From the NCBI RefSeq assembly GCF_003265705.1, contig NW_020312827.1:20051352-20115351 (forward strand): a stretch of DNA of 64,000 nucleotides. The letters are read 5' to 3'. The position numbers were made by a program, and so were the translations under genes. The DNA comes from Callorhinus ursinus. Its lineage: Eukaryota; Chordata; Mammalia; Carnivora; Otariidae. The notes under the pieces are model-generated. The model was not told the origin of the DNA. It did no database searches and saw only the letters and a list, made by a program, of their open reading frames with translations. The stretch's first letter is position 1, and every line of letters begins with the position of its first letter. This document shows positions 11,320 through 22,855 of the stretch, piece by piece.

Positions 11320-11885
11320 AGTGTGGTAGACAATTTTCTTCCCAATATTCCATATTCAGAGAAACAAATTTTGATGGGGTAAAAATATGTCTACCCTGGG
11401 AGATAAATAATATTGGGAAGAAATTCAACAGTCAACCACATTTATTCAATCATGGCAAACCTGTTTGCATTACGCACTATTGGTTTAGGTAAGTCACATG
11501 ACCCAGTTCTGGAAAATAAAATAAAAGGTAAACTTCCCAAGAGGAGCCTCTGGAAAATATCTATTTTTTGATGATGAGAAGTATGCAGAGTAAGGTCTTT
11601 TTCGTTTTTCATTCCTACTTCTTGTTTAGAATGCTGTCACATAAAGGAAGACTTGTGCTTGGAGCTGCAGCCACCATCTTGCAACTAAGAGAGGAGTCAT
11701 CATTAATACACTAAGAATGGTAGAGTGGCAAAATTGAACAATTTCATATTCTGTCACAGAATAACTCTGTGACTGCCTGCCTCCAGAACAATTGTTAAGT
11801 AAAAAAATAAGCATCCAGGTGGGATGAGCTGACTTTATTCAGGTGATCTGTTACTTGTAGTCGAACACATCCTAAATGATACAAT
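11320..11885 (+). mobile_element. Old MLT1-type LTR (H-K-like), sense
   Basis: 'gtaagtcacatgacccagt', 'cttggagctgcagccaccat', 'ctgcctgcctccagaac' and the end 'tgttacttgtagtcgaacac' with 'atcctaaatgatacaat' follow the order of the older MLT1 LTRs. It is well diverged and its ends are approximate. Confidence 0.65.
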
Positions 11886-12649
11886 ATGCATATGCCAAAG
11901 GACCCAACTATCTTCCAGGGTCCCTATCAGCTAAATTCAAGAGGTCTCTAATCTTCATGTTCAGCTCTTCTCCTTAAAGAGTCTGTCCTGATGAGAGAAA
12001 GAAATAATATCTGGTTCAACACCCTACCCTATAGACTAGCAAGAGAAGATGGTTGAATTCATGGTTACCCATATAACACGTGATTTTTGATTATTATTCA
12101 TCTTGTTTCCAAGTCTCATTCTTTCTCAGTTAAATAAGGTGTGGGCTCAGTTTTCTCTACTGACTATGTAAGCTCCATTCTGGACTTGAAGTTGGACCTG
12201 CCCTAACCATAGACTGCTGAGGTTCTGATATGCTGCTTAATCCTTCCCAGAGCCTTCCTCTGGGCATGGATCTTGTTACCTCAACCCATAGCTGGAAACC
12301 TGCTTTTATTAAAATGATGATTTCAAACCTTAGACTCCACCATTTAATACACTTGTTCCTGCAGCTCTCCTGTTGTCCTGTTTCCTGGAGTGAATTCCCT
12401 ATATTGCTTTCTGTCAGAACCATATCAAAATTTGCCACACCCTTTGTAGAACCTTGTCCATTGGTCCTTGCTGGTTCTAGCCTGGCCACTAGGTTAGTGT
12501 CCCCAGCTCTCCCATATATCCTGCATCTCTCCTTTTCCCTCTTGATCCATGTTGCTGATGCCCTTGGATGCCTCCTTCCCAAAATGACATTGGCTAGAAG
12601 CAGCGGTAGTACAAACAGCCCAGGACCAGGAGTTACTCAATCTGAAATG
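11886..12649. other. No recognised gene; both strands open at 12157-12652
   Basis: A 141-codon minus-strand frame (12157-12582) overlaps a 140-codon plus-strand frame (12230-12652). Neither resembles a protein or repeat that I know. Without a conserved domain, splice context or codon pattern I read both as chance. Confidence 0.5.
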
Positions 12650-12775
12650 TAGTTATAGTTCTGCCCTATACTGTCTGTGTGACCATGAGCAAATCACTTA
12701 ACCTCTCTGGGTCCTGGCTTTGTCATCTGTAAAATGAAGGGGTTGAACTAAATGAACTCTAAAAGCTCTTCCTGA
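12650..12775 (+). repeat. MIR SINE, sense
   Basis: 'ctgtctgtgtgaccatgagc', 'aaatcacttaacctctctgg' and 'catctgtaaaatgaaggggt' are the MIR core and its right flank in the expected order. This is one of the clearest MIR copies here. Confidence 0.9.
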
Positions 12776-13297
12776 ACTAAAACTTCAAAATGAAAAGCAA
12801 AGCTTTAAACTGGTTTGACCATAGTCATTTATTTTCACAGTGGGAGTTTTTAAAAAGTTTGCCTTTTGCTTGAAGTTTCTTCCATTTTTCCTGATTTTCT
12901 TTTCCTTCTGGATAACTCTGATTCTCCTCCTAAAGGCTATTCTCTATTTCTCTGATAATGTCCTAAAACGCTGTGCTCTGTGAAATATCTAGGTTTCTTA
13001 CCAAAACAAGCTGTAAAGGCCCATTCCTTAGAGGATTCTCTCTCTCTCTCTCTCTTTCTGTGGAAATAAACATGATGAAAATTTTGCATATTAGTTAAGG
13101 GCAAGCCTTCTCATTATGCCATCAGTCTAAGAGCAACTCTGCCGAAAACCAAAGAAAAAAATAACTCCAGGGACCTGAATGAATAGAAGTGAGTGTCATA
13201 ATAGATTAATTGCTTCTGAGAAGATTTTCCTGATTAGTCCATCCCACTGTGATTTTCCAATTCTTTGTCCACTTATTATATTCTAATCTGTACCAAG

Positions 13298-13580
13298 CAA
13301 ACAATCTAGCATTTGTATTTTCCTCTAGCTTTTTCTTTTTTTTTAAGATTTTATTTATTTATTTCAGAGAGAGAGAGAATGAGAGATAGGGAGCACGAGA
13401 GGGAAGAGGGTCAGAGGGAGAAGCAGACTCCCTGCTGAGCAGGAAGCCCGATGTGGGACTCGATTCCGGGACTCCAGGATCACGACCTGAGCGGAAGGCA
13501 GGCGCCTCACCAACTGAGCCACCCAGGCGCCCTCTATCTTTTTCTATATGCTTTATATAGATATATAAATATAACTGCTT
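13298..13580 (+). repeat. 74-bp duplicated segment, SINE-interrupted copy
   Basis: Bases 13298-13336 plus 13546-13580 equal bases 14242-14315 exactly, with a SINEC and its second TSD copy (13337-13545) in between. The downstream copy therefore shows this site before the SINE landed. Confidence 0.92.
13337..13531 (-). mobile_element. SINEC, antisense
   Basis: 'aagattttatttatttattt', a GA-rich block, 'gcagactccctgctgagcag', 'ggactccaggatcacgacc' and the head complement 'ctgagccacccaggcgcc'. The TSD is 'ctctagctttttct' (13323-13336) against 'ctctatctttttct' (13532-13545). The uninterrupted copy at 14267-14280 reads 'ctctagctttttct', so the downstream TSD copy carries the single change. Confidence 0.95.
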
Positions 13581-14053
13581 CAAAACCTTTGTGGAATTGG
13601 AGCAGATAATGGATAAGTAGATTAAAATTATCCAGCCAATGGGGTAATGTCTTTAGTGTTCATAACATAAAAAGTATATACAGAAAATAATCTAGATCTA
13701 AATGTTCTTCTCTGTAAAGGTGTTGGTGGGAAGAAGTGGGTGGATAGAAGGAGGTGGCATAATACTAAGGTTTTCTAGGGCCTAATGAGTCAGCTCTGAT
13801 TCTCAAACTGAAAAGGCCGCCCCTGCAGCTGCCTCTAAACCACACCCACAGAACTCTCTCCTGAGAATGTATGTGCAGGAGGGGAAGGTGGGTGTTCAGT
13901 TTCAACAACTCCAAGGTCTAGTACAGTCAACTCCTACAACCTGAGCTTGTGAAGAGTGTCAGACAAGAAGAAGCAGGAAGCATGGGTGTGATTCATTCCA
14001 CTTCATAGTTCAGTCCTTTTTCTCTAAATATCAAATGCTGACCAACAACAAAT

Positions 14054-14180
14054 TGTTCAATAAATATGTATTGAACACTTAATCTATACAAGGCAATGCA
14101 TTATGTCCCATGAGGAATATAACACACAGAGAGATATGGTTCTTGGCCTTAAGAAGTTGTTTAAGACTCCAGCCACGTTT
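14054..14180 (-). repeat. L2 3'-end relic, antisense
   Basis: 'ttcaataaatatgtattgaa' with 'ctatacaaggcaatgc' is the reverse complement of the L2 tail region, followed by 'atggttcttggccttaag', a decayed form of its upstream segment. Confidence 0.6.
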
Positions 14181-14241
14181 AAGAAAAGACACAGTCATGG
14201 ATGCTATTTGTGCCAAGGAATACAGGAAGGAGGAATACAAA

Positions 14242-14315
14242 CAAACAATCTAGCATTTGTATTTTCCTCTAGCTTTTTCTATATGCTTTATATAGATATA
14301 TAAATATAACTGCTT
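14242..14315 (+). repeat. 74-bp duplicated segment, uninterrupted (empty-site) copy
   Basis: It is identical over 74 bases to the sequence flanking the SINEC at 13337-13531, and 944 bases downstream at its left end. The match stops abruptly on both sides, so the duplicated unit is short. It precedes a low-complexity 'tatatttatatataaa' run. Confidence 0.92.
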
Positions 14316-14754
14316 ATATTTATATATAAAGAGATGTGGTCGTGGGTGATTGTTTGCTTATAATCCCCATCTGTTCTGCACTCCCATCCCCAGCCTCACT
14401 CACCCATCTATCTGGGGACAGGACTCATATTCATACCCCTTCTGGGCCCTGAAAGAACAATAGTAGTTAAGCCATGGAAAGACAGGACAAACTGATAGAG
14501 CCTATATTAGAATTAGAAATGAACAGGAGTTAGCTAAAGGCAGGAAGTAATCTCAGTGGAAGGAAATTGATGTTTGGCTTATAGATCATTTATGCTAGGA
14601 CTGGACCAGGGATGGAGGGGATATACCCCACCTCTTTCACCTCAAGGACTTGAAGGGAGTAGAAAGGCTTCCTCCAATTTTAACCAGGGGAAAATTAAGT
14701 GAAACCTAATAACTGATAGAGTGAGTCAGGGAGCTTTAAAAGTCAGTTCAGTCA

Positions 14755-15105
14755 CTTTTTTAGAAACTTGCAAATGTCTTCCACTTTACCCAAAGTAAAA
14801 CCCCCAAGTCCTGCAAGACCCTAACATAACCTGTGTCCCACTCCCGATCCTATCTCATTTCTTGACACTCTCCTTCCAGAGGACACAGGCACACTGAACT
14901 CCCTGCTGTTCCTCAGAGAAATCAAGCTTACTCCCATCCAAGGGTCTCTGCATTTGCTGCCCCTCTCCTGAGGAGGCTTTCCCTTAAACCACTCATTCTC
15001 TTGTTGTCATTCAAGTTTTTGCTCAAATGTACCCTTAGGAGAAGGATGGCCCAATGGTCCCTCAACCCTCTACAATGGGGACTGCCCAGTCATTTGCTCC
15101 CCTTT
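14755..15105 (+). repeat. L2 LINE 3' region, sense
   Basis: 'ccaagtcctgcaagacccta', 'gctgttcctcagagaaatca', 'ctctgcatttgctgcccc' and 'tttttgctcaaatgtaccct' follow the order of the L2 3' region. No reading frame is preserved. Confidence 0.75.
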
Positions 15106-15109
15106 TTGA

Positions 15110-15578
15110 CCTGTGTATTACTTCCCTGATGAGCTGTAATGAACCACCACGAACTGGGTGTTTGAAAACAATAACATTTCCTCTCACGGTTCTGGAGGCC
15201 AGAAATCTGAACTCAGTTTCACTGGGCTGAAATCAAGATGCCAGCAGGGCCATGCTCCCTCCAGAGACCTTAAGGGAGAATACATTGCTTGCCTTTTCCA
15301 GCTTCTGGTGGCTGCTGTCATCCCTTAGCTTGTGGCTGTATTCCTCCAAATTTTGTCTTCTCATGGTCTTTTCCATTCTCTCTGTGAAATCCTGTCTGTC
15401 TCTCTAAGGACACTTGTGATGGCATGTATGGTCTACTCAGATAATCCAGGATAGACTCCCCATCTCAAGATCTTTAACTTAATCACACCAGCAAAGACCT
15501 ATTTTTGAAATAAGGTGACATTTACCAATGCCAGGGATTAGGACTGAAAGCTTTGGGACCATTTTTTAACCTAGCACA
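15110..15578 (-). mobile_element. MLT1-type LTR, antisense
   Basis: 'gatgagctgtaatgaaccac', 'cggttctggaggccagaaat', 'cagcttctggtggctgctg', 'aataaggtgacatttacc' and 'ggattaggactgaaagct' mark an inverted MLT1 LTR. A segment near 15415-15465 looks rearranged against the usual order. Confidence 0.82.
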
Positions 15579-15639
15579 TCCCGTTTTATTTTTTGTGAAA
15601 ATATATTTCATTACCTCACATGTTACTTATTTGTCATAT

Positions 15640-15710
15640 ATTTATTGATTTGATATACCTGTCATATATCCAACATAAGTAAATAAGTATTTGTTGAATG
15701 AATGAATGCA
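15640..15710 (+). repeat. L2 3' tail, sense
   Basis: It ends 'aagtatttgttgaatgaatg', the usual terminus of L2. Confidence 0.55.
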
Positions 15711-16444
15711 GAGACTCCCTTGTGGCCAACCAGAGGGAGCAGATATGGTCAAAGAGATGATTGAGGGATGGAGTAGAGTGTTGGTGCTCTCTTCCATCAG
15801 GGCTTTCATATGCTGCAGAAACTCCAAACTGCCAGTATGCATGTCTCTGGACCTGGGGAGTCTTTCTTCCAGAACCACAGAAGACCATGCTCTCCAAGCA
15901 TAGAAAACCAGAAGATTCAGGGAAATAGCACACCTTAAAAATAGTATTCTACCAGGGACCCTCAGGTTTCCGTGTATAAATACCCTAGTACACTTGATCC
16001 TCAGATGAGATAATTCTGAGTGTGTCATTAGCATCATTTTTCAGAGCTTCCCTATGGAACTTAACCTTAGTCACCCACTGTTGTAGTTAGCTTAATAGCA
16101 CACCACTGATTGATGCTTCTTCTTTAGTGTATCACTTCCCCACTTCCTACAGGTGCTCCTTTCAACTCCCGAATAAACTACCAGCACTCTACCCTGTATC
16201 TCAGGGCCCCCTCCTAAGTGAATCCAAACTTAAACAAGGGTAAAAATGAAGAGTTACTTTGTGCCAGTCTTGAAACTTCTGATCAGTTTCTGATTATTTA
16301 ATAGAGTTTTCAGCAATGAAAACTTTAAAGACTTTAAATGAAACACCTTTAAGGACTCTGAGTGAAACAAACAACTTATCTACTCAGGATGACCCTAGTT
16401 CTGATTACACTGTGCCACTTATTTGACCAAGACAAGTTTTCCCT

Positions 16445-17155
16445 ACTGTTGGTAGGAATGCAAATTCGTTCAGCCACTGGGGAAGACAGTATGAACTGTA
16501 TATCACATCGTCTTTATCCATTTATGTATTGATGGACACTTGGGCTGCTTTCATAGTTTGGTTACTGTAAATAATGCTGGAATAAACATAGGGGTGCATA
16601 TATCCCTTCAAATTAGGTATTTTGGGGGTAAATACTTGGGAGTATGATTACTGGATTGTAGGATAGTTCTATTTTTAATTTTTTGATGAACTATCCTACA
16701 ATCCAGTAATCATACTGTAATATACATATATATGTATGTATTTATGTATATATATATGTAGTGGAATATTATTCAGCCATAAAAAATAATGAAATTTTGT
16801 CATTTGCAACAACATGGATGGATCTAGAGAGTATAATGCTAAGTGAAATAAGCCAGTCAGAGAAAGACAGATGCCATATGATTTCAGTCCTATGTGGAAT
16901 TTAAGAAACAAAACAAACAAAGTGGGAAAAAAAGAGAGACAACCCGAAAACCAGACTCCTAACTATACAGAATAAATAGATGGTTACCAGAGAGGTGATG
17001 GGCGGGGGCGGCTGGCTGAAATAGCTGAAGGGGATCAGGAGTGCACTTGTCCTGCTGAGCACTGAGTGAAGTATGGAAATGCTGGATCACTATACTGTGC
17101 AACTGAAACTAAGATAGCACTGTATGTTAACTACACTGGAATTAAAATTTTTAAA
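16445..17155 (+). mobile_element. 5'-truncated carnivore L1 with an internal inversion
   Basis: Segment A (16445 to about 16494, 'gttggtaggaatgcaaattc') is L1 in sense. Segment B (about 16496-16687, 'tctttatccatttatg', 'ttgatggacacttgggctgc') is L1 in antisense. Segment C (about 16688-17155, 'ggaatattattcagccataa' to 'aactacactggaattaaaa') is sense again. Perfect 29-bp inverted arms (16641-16669 and 16688-16716) enclose an 18-base loop at the B/C junction. The TSD is 'aagacaagttttccct' (16429-16444) against 'aagacaagtttccct' (17156-17170), so all three segments belong to one insertion. Confidence 0.9.
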
Positions 17156-17170
17156 AAGACAAGTTTCCCT

Positions 17171-19424
17171 AAACCTGTATTAAATTAAGTCTTCATTCAA
17201 GATAGTACAAAGGATTGGAATATCTGTCACATCAGGCTCACAAGAATCAGAGATATCTCCCAATACTGAGCTATATTAATAATCCAAGAATACAAATTAT
17301 CATAAAATACAGGCACAGAGGGAAAAATCTGGGAACATAAATGCAGACAAGGACACACTACAGCTCATATTTAACATAAGGTCTCTAAGTGAGGCCCACA
17401 GGAGCATCACTTACAAAAAGGGAGCTTATTTGGTCATGATACAGTCACATTTTACATTCTAATTATTATATAGCTTTCATGACGTTTTCCAGTAAGTCAT
17501 TCTTTATGAATCAATAGATTCTAGTTTTGTTTATCAGTCAGTCCTAGGTAGATCAGGTACATCCTTCTAAAAGGATTCCATAGATGAAGATTCTCCTGCT
17601 AGTAAACACCATGTATGTTTCTCAAGAGATCTGTTATTAGCATATTTACAAAAAGATTTGACCAGATAATCATTCTTTCTTGAGGCATCACCCTGTAAAG
17701 GGAGAAAATGCATTATAGACCTATTGGAAGATCTTTATTCCCTAACAATTAAATTAACATGTTAGGATAATACGGAATAAACATCAAAAGGTTAATAGAC
17801 ATATTGATTCACTTTGAAGAGACTACCCATCTTTGAAAGTATCTGCTCTTAATTTACCCCTTCTTTTACAAAAGGCATATCTTTTGGCAAACATTAGCTA
17901 TTAGTGCCATTATTTTCAATAAAATTTTGTAAGAAATTTCCATAACTTGTTAGCAAAGCCTAGGCTTTCTTATGCAATCTTTTGAAACATGTAAATGAAT
18001 ACAGTGGCTCTAGAAATGATATCTTAATAAGAATAATGAAGTTCAAGCCCCTACTGAAGATATGGTGGATAACCATTACGTAGAGCTTGTTTGCGATATA
18101 AATAATCCAAGGATAGGAGATCATCAGTCTGTCAGAAGTCTTCATCTGTTTTTTAACCAAAAGTCAGCAGTTAATGGGAAAAACAGCATGCTGAGCCTAA
18201 CTCCTCTCTTTCTGGGGGGAGGAAATGATGAAGAGGGCTGAGGAAAGGCATAAAATTTTTTAGTTGTTTAAGGATGGCAAAATTTGCTGAAATACTCAAT
18301 TTTAGCACAACTTCTGAAGGTAAGAATTTCTTTATTCATATATTTTATTTTTTTCTTTCTCTATATATTTTAAAGTAGAGGAAAAACCTAGAGGAAACAA
18401 AAATGAGAGTTGGGCCAAAGAACAAATTATACAACTTTCTGTTTCTCCAACTATATATTGTTGTTGTTCCTCTGTTTTCTCATCTTCCTTTGCCCAGAAA
18501 GCAGCAGACCACAACAGAAAGGCTACCAACACCATCTCAATTAATCCAAAGGGCTGACTTTCATCTCAAGATCAAGGGCTGAATGTGCCAAAAGAGGCTC
18601 CATTACCCCTTGTGGAGAAAAAAGTTCTCTCCAGTTCTTTTTGAAGTTTAAGAAACAAAAGAGAAACAAAAATATTCTGAGTGTTAGGTTGCTGTTTACA
18701 GGGAAAAGTCATACCAGTTTTTAAGGAGACAAGTCATAAAAAGGATTATACAAAAATGGAGAGTTGATTTCCCAGCATGCATAGCAGTCCATTCTGTGTA
18801 TTTTTTTTCTCCTTTCCTTGTTCCAACATTGTAGATTTCCTGGGATTTCTAGACTCTTACACACACTTCCAAACCACCCATATAAGAAGGATTTGGGACT
18901 TATTTTAGAGTGGAATTAAGGATATTTTTACTCTCCTGTGGATACTTACAATTTTAAATTTTCTTTTACATTATAAATTGAAAACTCCTATCTGCTTTTT
19001 TGTCATGGCACTCTTTGCAGAAAAAAATACAAGAGATAAAACAGCATAAATCAGATAGAAAGTGACGATGATTATTAGGCAATTCTCCATTTTCATAATG
19101 AGATCATTCAAACTTTTGATGCTATTAATGTTATTTGTAGCCAAGCTAAGTATTTACTTACTAGTAATATAAATCAAATGATCAAATACATACTTACAAT
19201 TTTTAGGGTCTTAATTTAATTATGTATTATTTAAATCACATTATATAAAACATGGAAAAATTATCTTTTTCTAGCTCACATTCCTTGAAATAATTTTAAC
19301 TAAACTCCTCACATCCTCCTCTAACACAGTGTCCTGGCACACATCATCTTCACTTCCACTGAGTTGCTTCAGATTAAATATTTTGAAAGGTTTGTGATGC
19401 TCACTACATATTTTATCCTAAGCT
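17171..19424. other. No recognised gene
   Basis: AT-rich sequence with short chance frames and no repeat family I can name with confidence. Confidence 0.45.
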
Positions 19425-19441
19425 AAAAGTACCCATTCATA

Positions 19442-19632
19442 GGGGCACCTGGGTGGCTCAGTCATTAAGCGTCTGCCTTCAGCTCTGGTCATGATCCCAG
19501 GGTCCTGGGATCGAGCCCCGCATCGGGCTCCCTGCTTGGCAGGAAGCCTGCTTCTCCCTCTCCCACTCCCCTTGCTTGTGTTCCCTCTCTCTCTGTCAAA
19601 TAAATAAAGTCTTTAAATAAATAAATAAAAAT
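19442..19632 (+). mobile_element. SINEC, sense, exact TSD
   Basis: Head 'ggggcacctgggtggctcag', 'tcctgggatcgagccccg' at the B box, a CT-rich middle and tail 'aaataaataaagtc'. The 17-base TSD 'aaaagtacccattcata' (19425-19441, 19633-19649) is exact, so this copy looks fairly young. Confidence 0.96.
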
Positions 19633-20099
19633 AAAAGTACCCATTCATATAAACCAGTATTTTTTTATCCACTCATGGGTATTATATTCCCAATGCAAAC
19701 AAAACAAAATACTAAAACTTACTTACTCTATTATTTTTAAAGTGTTTTCTACACTTATGTACCGTTTACCATGTCACTCTACTCTGGCAATTGTAAGGAC
19801 GACTAATTATAATTTCTAAATCTGAGGTCACTTTCTTTCTACCAGTTTTGTCCAGTGACTTCTACCAGTGTCCAACACTAGCTTTGACTGATGTCATTTC
19901 AAGCAAACTTGCTTACCCAACATTAATTTCTTGTTAAAAGAAAAAGTGAAAGAACATGGATGAGAAAGGCTCCATGTATATGTGTATAAAGGCTCCAAAA
20001 TAAGGCAACTAGCTCATTACTGAAAACAATTATGTAAGAGGAAGAAGTTCAACCCCAAGAAAACCACTGTTAACATCTTTACACACTTCCTTTTAATAA

Positions 20100-20720
20100 T
20101 AAATTATTTTACATATTAGTTCCACACTATAAGCAATTTTGTATTCTGCCTTTTTCTTACCTACCTAAGCATTTCTCCATATCATTAAATATTCATCTTA
20201 AATATCATTTTAATGGCTGCACAACATTCCACACTGTAGATATACCATAATTTACTCAACGTTTCCCCTCTTGATGGATGTTTAGGTTATTTTCAACGCC
20301 TTATTATTATGAACAGTGCTTCAAAGAAATTCATTGTGCATAAATCATTGTCTGCATTGCTGCTTATTTTATTATAGTAGATTCCTGGAAGAGGAATTAC
20401 TAGGTAAAACAATATGTAAAACTTTGAAGCTTTTAAAACAGAAGCTTTTGAATACATTGCTTTCATAACTCTTAGCAGTGGCAAGGGAGAGCCCAATTGC
20501 TATAACTTTACCAGAATGGATAATTTTGCATCTAATTTTGTTAATTTGATAATTGAAAGTATTATTATTGCTTTATTTTTAATTATAAACAAAGCTAAAC
20601 ATTTATATACCTTTGCTAGCATTTATATTTTGTTTTTTGTGACTTTTTCCATCTTCTCTCTTTTGTTTATTAAGTATCTACTGCTTTCCTTATCAATCTG
20701 TGTGAGCTTTATATATGTTT
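20100..20720 (-). mobile_element. L1ME-type LINE fragment, antisense
   Basis: 'tttaatggctgcacaacatt', 'taccataatttactcaac', 'cttgatggatgtttaggtta', 'attcctggaagaggaattac' and 'ttttgttaatttgataattg' are decayed landmarks of an old inverted L1. The ends are vague. Confidence 0.65.
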
Positions 20721-20904
20721 ATGATATTAATATTTTAAAATCAGAATTGAAATCACACCATGATAGGTTTTAATAATTTTTCATCATTTTTACAATCAGG
20801 AATTTTTAGATTTTTTTTACATAGCAAAACCTATTTGATTTATTTATTCCACATATAATTCTTTAAGCCATCCATGGCAGATAAAACTTAAGATGGCGCA
20901 TAAC

Positions 20905-21085
20905 CTCTATCTTCAGACAAGAACCCAGCTCTGTCTGACAATTTGCTTGCAGCCTTGCAGGGGACCCAGGTAAGCTATACTCGAAATTCCCCCCATATAG
21001 AAGCTATGAGATAGCAAGAGTTTGTTATTTTAAGCCTCCACGTTTATGTTTATGTGTTACACAGATAGAAAACTAATACATATTT
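20905..21085 (+). mobile_element. 3' part of an MLT1-type LTR, sense
   Basis: 'ttgcttgcagccttgcaggg', 'tttgttattttaagcctcc' and 'gtgttacacagatagaaaac' followed by 'taatacat' match the end of an MLT1D-like LTR. Confidence 0.65.
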
Positions 21086-21274
21086 TGGTATCAGCCCTGG
21101 GTTGCTCATGTAACAAATATATAGAAGTAAGGAAGTATCTTTAGAAGCTAGTATAGAGGTCAGGCTGGAAGAATTCTGAGAAGCATGATAGAGAAAGCCA
21201 AACTGACCTTGAATAGACCATTAGTAAAAACCTGGACTTGGATTTCCTTCTTTTTTAAGGCCAAATAACATTCG

Positions 21275-21278
<4 letters not shown>

Positions 21279-21319
<41 letters not shown>
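21279..21319 (+). repeat. (TG)n microsatellite
   Basis: About 20 uninterrupted TG units, preceded by 'ttcgtgttt'. It sits at the left edge of an antisense L1. Confidence 0.95.
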
Positions 21320-21320
<1 letters not shown>

Positions 21321-21840
21321 GTGAAATAATCACCACAATCAAGCTAACTAACATATCCATGACTTCCCATAGTTGCCATTTTGTGTGTGTGTTTGTGTGT
21401 GGTGAGAGAACTTAAGATCTACCCTCTTAGCAAATTTCAAGTATACAATCCAGTATTGTTAACTATTCTCATATTGCTTTACATTAGATCTCCAGAACTT
21501 ACTTATTTTGCATAACTGAAACTGTACATGTTGACCAACATCTCCCCATTTCCCCTTCCTCCAAACCCTGGTAACCACTATTTTACTCTCTTCTATGAGT
21601 CTAACTCTTTTAGATTTCACATATAAGTGAGATCATGCAGTATTTGACTTTCTGTGTCTAGCTTATTTCACTTAGCATAATATCAGGAATCCCACCTCTG
21701 GGTATATATCCAAAGGAAATTAAATCAGTATCTAGAAGAGATATCTGCACTTCCATGTTCATTGCCACATTATTCACAAGAGTAAAGATATGGAAACAAC
21801 CTAAAAGTCTGTTGATGGATGAATAAAGGAAATGTGAGAT
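21320..21840 (-). mobile_element. L1M LINE with 5' inversion (twin-primed form)
   Basis: Bases 21320-21686 are antisense L1 ('aacatatccatgacttccc', 'ctggtaaccactattttact', 'cacttagcataatatc'). Bases 21687-21840 are sense L1 ('gggtatatatccaaaggaaa', 'tgccacattattcacaagag', 'ctgttgatggatgaataaag'). For an element on the minus strand the 5' part is inverted, and the expected 'ggaatactattcagcc' segment between the parts is missing. Confidence 0.8.
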
Positions 21841-22126
21841 AGATAAATATGCAATATTGTCTCTTGAAGGGGGGAGATAATTTGTCTGTAGTGTTGTAAG
21901 TCTGCAGACAGAGAAGAACCAGAGAAGAATTGTCCTCCACAGACAGAGGAGCTACAGTGAACAGATCACACATGGAAATCTCATCCACACTTGATTTACG
22001 TGATAAGATTTTTTTTGTTTTACTCTAAACAAAGGCATTAATGGAATGAGACTTCTTGGCAGCTTGGGAGAGGATGAATGTATTTTGCATATGGGAGGAA
22101 CATGAATCACTGGACCAGAGGACAGA

Positions 22127-22855
22127 CTGTGGTAGACAGATTTTAAAGTGGCCCCCATAATCTCCACCTTTTGGTGCTCATAACCTAGTATAATCGCCTA
22201 CCCTTGAATGTGGGCAGGATCTATAACCTGCTTCTAGTCAATAAAATATGGCTGAAGTGATAGAATGGCACTCCCACGACTATGTTACATTATATAACAC
22301 TCTGTCTTACTAGTAGACTCACTTTAGTATCTTCCCATTGCTGGCTTTGGAGAAGCAGCCTGCCATGAATCCTACAGCTCCAAGAATATAAATTCTGCCA
22401 CCAGCCTCTGGATATTGGAAAGTAGACACTTTCCCAGTTGAGCATCCAGATGAGAATCCAATCTCAGCAGACATCTTGATTGCAGCCTTACAGAAGACCC
22501 ACTCCATGCTGGGTTCAGACTCCTGAACCATAGAAACTATGGAGTAGGGACGCCTGGGTGGCTCAGTCAGTTAAGCGTCTTCCTTCAGCTCAGGTCATGA
22601 TCCCAGGGTCCTGGGATCTAGTCCTGCATCGGGCTCCTTGCTCAGCAGGGAGCCTGCTTCTCCCTCTCCCTCTAGCTGCCACTCTGCCTACTTGTGCTCT
22701 ATCTGTATCTCTCTGTCAAATAAATAAATAAAATCTTTAAAAAAAGGAAAAGTAAAAGAAACTATGCTGTAGTAAATGTGTGTAGTTTTAATCCACTGAA
22801 TTCATGTTAATTTTATATGCCCCATAGAAAACTAACACACTATCCATAATGTATT
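22127..22855 (+). mobile_element. MLT1-type LTR, sense, split by a SINEC
   Basis: 'gactgtggtagacagatttt', 'cccttgaatgtgggcaggat', 'cttgattgcagccttacaga' and 'cctgaaccatagaaactat', then after the SINE 'ttttaatccactgaattc' and 'atagaaaactaacacac'. This is the order of an MLT1D/E-like LTR. Confidence 0.8.
22547..22756 (+). mobile_element. SINEC, sense, inside MLT1
   Basis: Head 'gggacgcctgggtggctcag', 'tcctgggatctagtcctgc', CT-rich middle and A-rich tail. The TSD is 'agaaactatggagta' (22532-22546) against 'agaaactatgctgta' (22757-22771). Confidence 0.95.

Noticed and set aside
21160..21360. His-Thr repeat peptide (and Cys-Val repeats at 47920-48239)
   Set aside because: These are translations of (TG)n and (GT)n microsatellites.
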